A DNA stretch of 64,000 nt from Bin5 sp965221345 (GTDB lineage Bacteria; Chloroflexota; Anaerolineae; Caldilineales; Caldilineaceae). The notes under the pieces are model-generated. The model saw only the letters and a program-made list of their open reading frames with translations, did not search any database and had not been told where the DNA came from. The stretch lies in contig CBDCSD010000002.1 in NCBI GenBank assembly GCA_965221345.1, positions 2,294,001 through 2,358,000 on the forward strand, in the 5' to 3' direction. The position numbers and the translations under genes are program-made. How positions within the stretch are numbered: position 1 is the stretch's first letter; each line of letters begins with the position of its first letter. Below are positions 59,956 through 64,000 of the stretch, piece after piece.

Positions 59956-60882
59956 ATGACACGGTATCTGGTTCGGCGGTTGATCTTGCTGGTGTTTGTT
60001 GTCTGGGGTGTGACCTCCTTGACCTTTGCGGTGAACTCAGTGACCGGCGATCCCATGACTCTGATGATCTATGCGACTACTGATATGTCAGTGCTGGAGG
60101 ACTACCGTCGTTCGCTGGGACTGGACCGGCCGGTGTACATACAGTACCTGGACTACATGTACAAAGCGTTACAAGGCGATTTCGGGATGTCAATTCGCCA
60201 CCGTGAGCCGGCCTTGGACATGATCTTACGCCGTTTGCCGAAAACTCTTCAATTGGGAGGGCTGGCATTCACTTTCGCCATGGTTGTGGGCTTCCTACTC
60301 GGCACCTTGGCGGCTCTGAGGCGTGGCACGATCCAAGATGGTTTTATCATGCTGTTTGCATTGGCCGGTCAAGCGGTACCCGTTTTCTGGTTGGGGATTC
60401 TCTTGATCATGATCTTTTCTGTACGGTTGCACTGGCTGCCGGTCGCAGGCTCCGGCGGCCCAAAGCACCTGGTCCTTCCCACCATCGCCCTCGCCGCGTA
60501 TCCCTTGGCTAGAAATGCACGTCTAGTGCGGTCTTCGGTGCTGGAAGTGCTGGGGAAGGAGTATGTTACCACCGCTCGCGCCAAGGGGCTGCGGGAGCGG
60601 ATAGTCCTTACACGACATGTTCTGCGCAATGCTCTTGTCCCGGTGTTGACGATGAATGCTCTGGAGTTGGGGTCGCTAGTGGGAGGAGCCGTGATCACGG
60701 AGAGCGTGTTCGGGTGGCCTGGCATGGGACGCTTGACTCTAATGGCTATTCAGAATCGAGATTTTCCTGTGGTGCAGGCGGGAATAGCACTCATAGCCAC
60801 TATGTATGTCGTGGCCAATCTGTTCGTAGATATCCTCTATGGCGCACTGGACCCAAGAATCCGGCTGGTGGAGGAGAAATGA
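59956..60882 (+). CDS. Peptide/nickel-type ABC importer permease, DppB-like
   Basis: Membrane protein of 308 residues. The start at 59956 has GGAG upstream and begins TRYLVRRLILLVFVV, the typical DppB start. Then GLDRPVYIQYLDY, the large second domain, the EAA-loop YVTTARAKGLRERIV, SVFGWPGMGRL and the C-terminal VDILYGALDPRIR. It forms the channel with the DppC-like subunit whose start overlaps its stop. No ATPase genes follow. Confidence 0.93.
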   Translation: MTRYLVRRLILLVFVVWGVTSLTFAVNSVTGDPMTLMIYATTDMSVLEDYRRSLGLDRPVYIQYLDYMYKALQGDFGMSIRHREPALDMILRRLPKTLQLGGLAFTFAMVVGFLLGTLAALRRGTIQDGFIMLFALAGQAVPVFWLGILLIMIFSVRLHWLPVAGSGGPKHLVLPTIALAAYPLARNARLVRSSVLEVLGKEYVTTARAKGLRERIVLTRHVLRNALVPVLTMNALELGSLVGGAVITESVFGWPGMGRLTLMAIQNRDFPVVQAGIALIATMYVVANLFVDILYGALDPRIRLVEEK

Positions 60883-61796
60883 TATCCCGAGAAACCACTG
60901 CGTCGCACATCCAAGTTCTCGCGCCCTTGCCTCGGCATGAGGTACATGAGTTCGCCCGTGTTTGGCGTAGTCTGAGCCGGGCCAAGCTGCCGCTTGTCGG
61001 CCTGGCGGTTTTAGCCATCACTCTCGTATTAGCACTTGGGGCGCCATTTCTTTTGCCTTACGAGTCCAACGAGGTCAATATCGTCGTGCGATTGCGGCCT
61101 CCGGCTCTGCTGGGTGGAACTTGGGAATACCCTCTTGGCACTGACGAGGTAGGTCGCGATGTGCTTACCCGTCTCATCTACGGTGCACGGATCTCCTTGG
61201 CAGTGGGATTCGGAGCGGCTGCTTTCGCCGGAACCGTCGGTCTGGTTCTGGGGCTGCTATCAGGCTATTTCGTCGGCCTACTGGATGAGGTCATCATGCG
61301 CGTGGCCGACATTTTGCTGGGTTTCCCTTTTCTCCTTCTTGCCATGTTGACCGTCATGATGTTGGGGCCAGGCGTGGGTAACATGATCCTTGTGCTCGGC
61401 GCCTTTGGCTGGGTGGGGTTTGCCCGAGTGGTCCGCGCTGAAACGTTGTCGGTGCGTGAGAAAGAGTTCGTAGAAGCAGCGCGCGCTGTCGGTTGCGGAG
61501 ATGTGCGCATCATTGTGTTCCATATCCTGGCCAACGTCTTCCACTCCATGATCATCTTGGTTACCTTCTCCATTGCCACTGTTATGGTCGTTGAGGCTGC
61601 GCTCAGCTTCTTGGGGCTGGGCGTTCCTCCGGCCATACCTAGTTGGGGTAAGATGCTGTCGGATAGCCGCAACGTTATGGGAACGGCGCCGTGGATGAGT
61701 ATTTTGCCAGGGTTATGTCTCACGATCGTTGTCTTGTCGCTGAATCTGGTGGGCGATTGGTTGCGAGACTACCTGGATCCACGACTACGAATTTAA
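60879..61796 (+). CDS. Peptide/nickel-type ABC importer permease, DppC-like
   Basis: Membrane protein of 305 residues. The ATG at 60879 overlaps the previous stop (ATGA) and has GAGGAG upstream, so translation is coupled. Landmarks: YPLGTDEVGRDVLTRLIYGAR, LGLLSGYFVGLLDE, EAA-loop FVEAARAVGCGDVRI and ALSFLGLGVPPAIPSWG. It is followed after 74 bases by a gamma-glutamyltransferase-like gene, which suggests that the importer brings in gamma-glutamyl compounds or peptides. Confidence 0.93.
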   Translation: MISRETTASHIQVLAPLPRHEVHEFARVWRSLSRAKLPLVGLAVLAITLVLALGAPFLLPYESNEVNIVVRLRPPALLGGTWEYPLGTDEVGRDVLTRLIYGARISLAVGFGAAAFAGTVGLVLGLLSGYFVGLLDEVIMRVADILLGFPFLLLAMLTVMMLGPGVGNMILVLGAFGWVGFARVVRAETLSVREKEFVEAARAVGCGDVRIIVFHILANVFHSMIILVTFSIATVMVVEAALSFLGLGVPPAIPSWGKMLSDSRNVMGTAPWMSILPGLCLTIVVLSLNLVGDWLRDYLDPRLRI

Positions 61797-61870
61797 TGAA
61801 TTTGCACAGTAGCCAGTAACCCCCCTTCTCACCCTTTTTCTTCCATTCGCCATTTCCCCAGGATACCTTC

Positions 61871-63559
61871 ATGATACAAAGTAAAATTCAGTTCACCAGA
61901 CAAGAGGGCATCGCCGAACACGGCGTGGTTTCTGGTGGTCATGACCTGGTCGCCCAGGTGGGTGTGGAGATGATGCAGCAGGGTGGCAATGCTATCGACG
62001 CAGGCGTGGCCGCCGCCTTCGTCGCTCAACTCGTCGAACCCGGTATGTGTGGAGTCGGCGGCAATGGCATGGTCCTCGTACACCACGCTGATCGCAATGA
62101 AACCGCGATCTTCGACGACGTCACCGTGGCGCCGGCTGGGGCGAAGCCGGACATGTTCGAGATCCTGCCGGGTAGCGGTGGCTTCTATGGTTGGGAAAAT
62201 GTGCGCGACGATGCCAATATCATCGGCCACAAGTCGGTAGCTATTCCTGGCACTGTGGCCGGCCTGTGCGCCGCCCTGGAGCGCTATGGAACGATGAGCC
62301 CCAAAGAGGTGCTGGCGCCGGCCATCGAACTGGCCGAGAACGGTGTGGATGTGGACGACCGTATGGCCATCAACATTGCCAGGGAAACGAAGTACTTTCG
62401 CCGCTTCCCTCTCCTGGGTGCGCTGCTGCTCGTGGATGGGCTTCCCCCGACGCCTGGAACTTTCTGGGCCGCGGGCGACAAACTCGTCTACCCTGAACTC
62501 GCCGACACCTACCGCGCCATCGCTGAGAGCACAACAGACGCCTTCTACAAAGGCCCCATTGCCCATGCCATTGCCGCCGAGATGGCCAGGCACGATGGGG
62601 TGCTCACCTATGAAGACCTGGCCAGTTACCATTCCCTTGTCCGCGTTCTGGGGGACGAGGACTTCCGCGAGTATCGAGGCCTGCGCTATACCCCAGGCGC
62701 TTCCGCAATCGTAGTGCAGATGCTGAACGTGCTGGAGAACTTCAACCTGGCCAGCATGGAACCGTCTAGCCCGACCTACCGGCACCTGATGCTCGAAACC
62801 ATGAGGCGCGTCTGGGCCAACCACTTTGGCTTCGCCGGCGCGCCTGGCTTGCTCAGCAAAGAGTATGCGAGCGAGGTGGCTAGTCGCCTCCGTCTCGACA
62901 AGGCGTCGCAGGATGTGCAACCTGTGGACCCGCGGCCTTACCAAGATGGAGCGGGCCCGGAGCGGGCCGGTAGCGACCCCAAGATCGTGGGTCAAACGAA
63001 CACCACGACGCTGGCTGCGGCTGACCGCTATGGGAACGTCTTTAACGTTCTCACCAGCCTCGGGAACTCCTTTGGTTCGAAGGTCGTCGTGCCAGGGACG
63101 GGGATTGTCTTGAACGACCACATGTGCAATTTCGATCCGGTTCCGGGTCGAGCACTCTCTCTTGGGCCTAGCCGACGGCCTCCGCAGGGAGCGCATGTGC
63201 CTCTGTTCTTCCGCGAGGGGAAACCCTGGCTGGCTATGAGTGCTCCGGGCGCCCGGCGTAGCATGAGTGCTGTCATCCACGTTTTAGTACACTGCATCGA
63301 CTTCGGCATGGGCGTCCAGGAGGCCATCGAGACGCCGCGCGTATGGGCCGAAGCCTTATATAAAGAAGCCTTCCTTGATTCGCGCATCCCTGGGAAGGTG
63401 CAGAGTGCTCTGGCCGATATGGGACATCGTATCGTCTCCATGGACGCCGACACCAGTGGAGGTTTTGGCCGTCCCACGGCTGTCAGCATCGATGCGTCAG
63501 GTCTACTTCACGGAGGTGCGGACCCTATGATCGGGCGAACAGGGGTGGCGGGGTTCTGA
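61871..63559 (+). CDS. Gamma-glutamyltransferase-like Ntn hydrolase
   Basis: A 562-residue protein of the self-cleaving GGT family. The large-subunit part starts with VSGGHDLVAQVGVEMMQQGGNAIDAGVAAAF, then GVGGNGMVLVH and DVTVAPAGAKPDM. The new N-terminus after autocleavage would be Thr378 in NTTTLAAADRYGNV, matching D-T-T-H-x-S-V-x-D-x-x-G-N of known enzymes but with Asn and Thr replacing the Asp and His. The small subunit has NDHMCNFDP and MSAPGARRSMSAVI. No signal peptide is visible, so it is probably cytoplasmic. Substrates may be glutathione, other gamma-glutamyl compounds or cephalosporin-like amides. Confidence 0.87.
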   Translation: MIQSKIQFTRQEGIAEHGVVSGGHDLVAQVGVEMMQQGGNAIDAGVAAAFVAQLVEPGMCGVGGNGMVLVHHADRNETAIFDDVTVAPAGAKPDMFEILPGSGGFYGWENVRDDANIIGHKSVAIPGTVAGLCAALERYGTMSPKEVLAPAIELAENGVDVDDRMAINIARETKYFRRFPLLGALLLVDGLPPTPGTFWAAGDKLVYPELADTYRAIAESTTDAFYKGPIAHAIAAEMARHDGVLTYEDLASYHSLVRVLGDEDFREYRGLRYTPGASAIVVQMLNVLENFNLASMEPSSPTYRHLMLETMRRVWANHFGFAGAPGLLSKEYASEVASRLRLDKASQDVQPVDPRPYQDGAGPERAGSDPKIVGQTNTTTLAAADRYGNVFNVLTSLGNSFGSKVVVPGTGIVLNDHMCNFDPVPGRALSLGPSRRPPQGAHVPLFFREGKPWLAMSAPGARRSMSAVIHVLVHCIDFGMGVQEAIETPRVWAEALYKEAFLDSRIPGKVQSALADMGHRIVSMDADTSGGFGRPTAVSIDASGLLHGGADPMIGRTGVAGF

Positions 63560-63704
63560 ATTGACATCCAGCAACTATCTTGAAAATAAAGCTATGAGAC
63601 ATCCAACAATTAATGTGAGGGGTGTGCATAACTGTTTCTCAATGGCAGAAGCACTTGCTCCTGCCGGAATGTGCTCTGAATAGGATTTCATACACGGTCA
63701 TTTA

Positions 63705-64000
63705 ATGCCACCATTTCAAAGACAAGCCACAACACGGGATGAGGTAATCGCTGAGAACGCCATAGTGGCGGCCGGACATACGCTGGAGGTCGAGGCAGCC
63801 ATAAGCATGCTCCAAAGAGGCGGAAATGCTGTGGATGCCGCTGTGGCTGGAGCCTTCGTCGCTGAGTTGGCTGAACCGGCGATGTGCGGCATCGGTGGAC
63901 ACGGCGTCATGTCCGTCTACATGGCCGATACGGGGGAGACCACGATCTTCGACTTTTATGACGTTGCCCCGGCGCAGGCGTCACCGGATATGTACGAACG
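63705..64000 (+). CDS. Second gamma-glutamyltransferase-like gene (3' end beyond window)
   Basis: Reading from ATG 63705 gives 98 codons that run off the window: TTRDEVIAENAIVAAGHTLE, SMLQRGGNAVDAAVAGAF, PAMCGIGGHGVMSVYM, FDFYDVAPAQASPDMYE. This is the same N-terminal block as in the preceding gene (GGNAIDAGVAAAF, MCGVGGNG), so it is a tandem paralog, clearly diverged. The catalytic Thr region is beyond the window. There is no strong ribosome site close to the start, so the exact start is uncertain. Confidence 0.85.
   Translation, partial: MPPFQRQATTRDEVIAENAIVAAGHTLEVEAAISMLQRGGNAVDAAVAGAFVAELAEPAMCGIGGHGVMSVYMADTGETTIFDFYDVAPAQASPDMYE

Noticed and set aside
61829..63280. A 483-codon open frame antisense to the gamma-glutamyltransferase-like gene
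   Set aside because: Composition-driven shadow of a GC-rich gene; no recognisable domain, and the plus-strand gene has full family motifs.

Overview
The window carries about 47 protein-coding genes or gene remnants and no rRNA, tRNA or CRISPR array that I can recognise. The gene style points to a free-living or host-associated heterotroph, most likely a Chloroflexota relative (Caldilinea-like). The reasons are GC-rich coding DNA, many ABC importers whose binding proteins are lipoproteins with Ala/Glu/Pro-rich linkers, no outer-membrane machinery, and many PhyH, Gfo/Idh, enolase-superfamily and beta-propeller genes. This assignment is inferred from style, not from a marker gene.

Layout. 1-3291 (+): an NMT1/THI5-type ABC importer (permease, lipoprotein, ATPase) of probable thiamine-pyrimidine type, followed by a 2-oxoglutarate/Fe(II) oxygenase. 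3283-9734 (-): an Ldh_2 dehydrogenase, a TPR lipoprotein, and a homodimeric pyruvate dehydrogenase E1 with its E2. 9847-22482 (-): a long sugar-acid catabolic cluster with a binding protein, three permeases, two cytoplasmic beta-propeller (glycosidase/sialidase-like) proteins, an enolase-superfamily dehydratase, an HpaI aldolase, an NHL protein, a PhyH oxygenase, a bicupin and a uronate-dehydrogenase-like SDR. Together these resemble an oxidative uronate/aldarate pathway that delivers pyruvate next to the pyruvate dehydrogenase genes. 22917-29986 (-): a peptide-type ABC operon with a c-type cytochrome lipoprotein, two Gfo/Idh oxidoreductases (one with a zinc ribbon) and a variant peptide deformylase. 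30571-38550: a 906-residue FG-GAP protein, a 2-hydroxyacid dehydrogenase, a broken GNAT gene, an M81 peptidase and a DegT aminotransferase.

38562-42371 is an AT-richer restriction-modification island (methyltransferase, PD-(D/E)XK nuclease, XRE controller). It is bracketed by a diverged 163-bp duplication of the 3' end of the DegT gene, the most distinctive structural feature of the window. 42665-55285 holds a PhyH oxygenase, an atypical kinase, a second sugar ABC operon, a doubly broken aquaporin, PlsC, an aldo/keto reductase, a coiled-coil protein with 63-bp tandem repeats, two glycosyltransferases and a VOC protein. 55531-64000 (+) holds a second enolase-superfamily enzyme, a long non-coding stretch with palindromes and a structured leader, a second peptide ABC operon whose binding-protein gene is frameshifted, and two tandem gamma-glutamyltransferase-like genes, the last cut by the window end.

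Recurring themes are a stem-loop right after every one of the four binding-protein genes that is followed by its transport or accessory genes, dispersed intergenic palindromic repeats, and three freshly broken genes (GNAT, aquaporin, peptide-binding protein). The breaks could be real decay or assembly errors.
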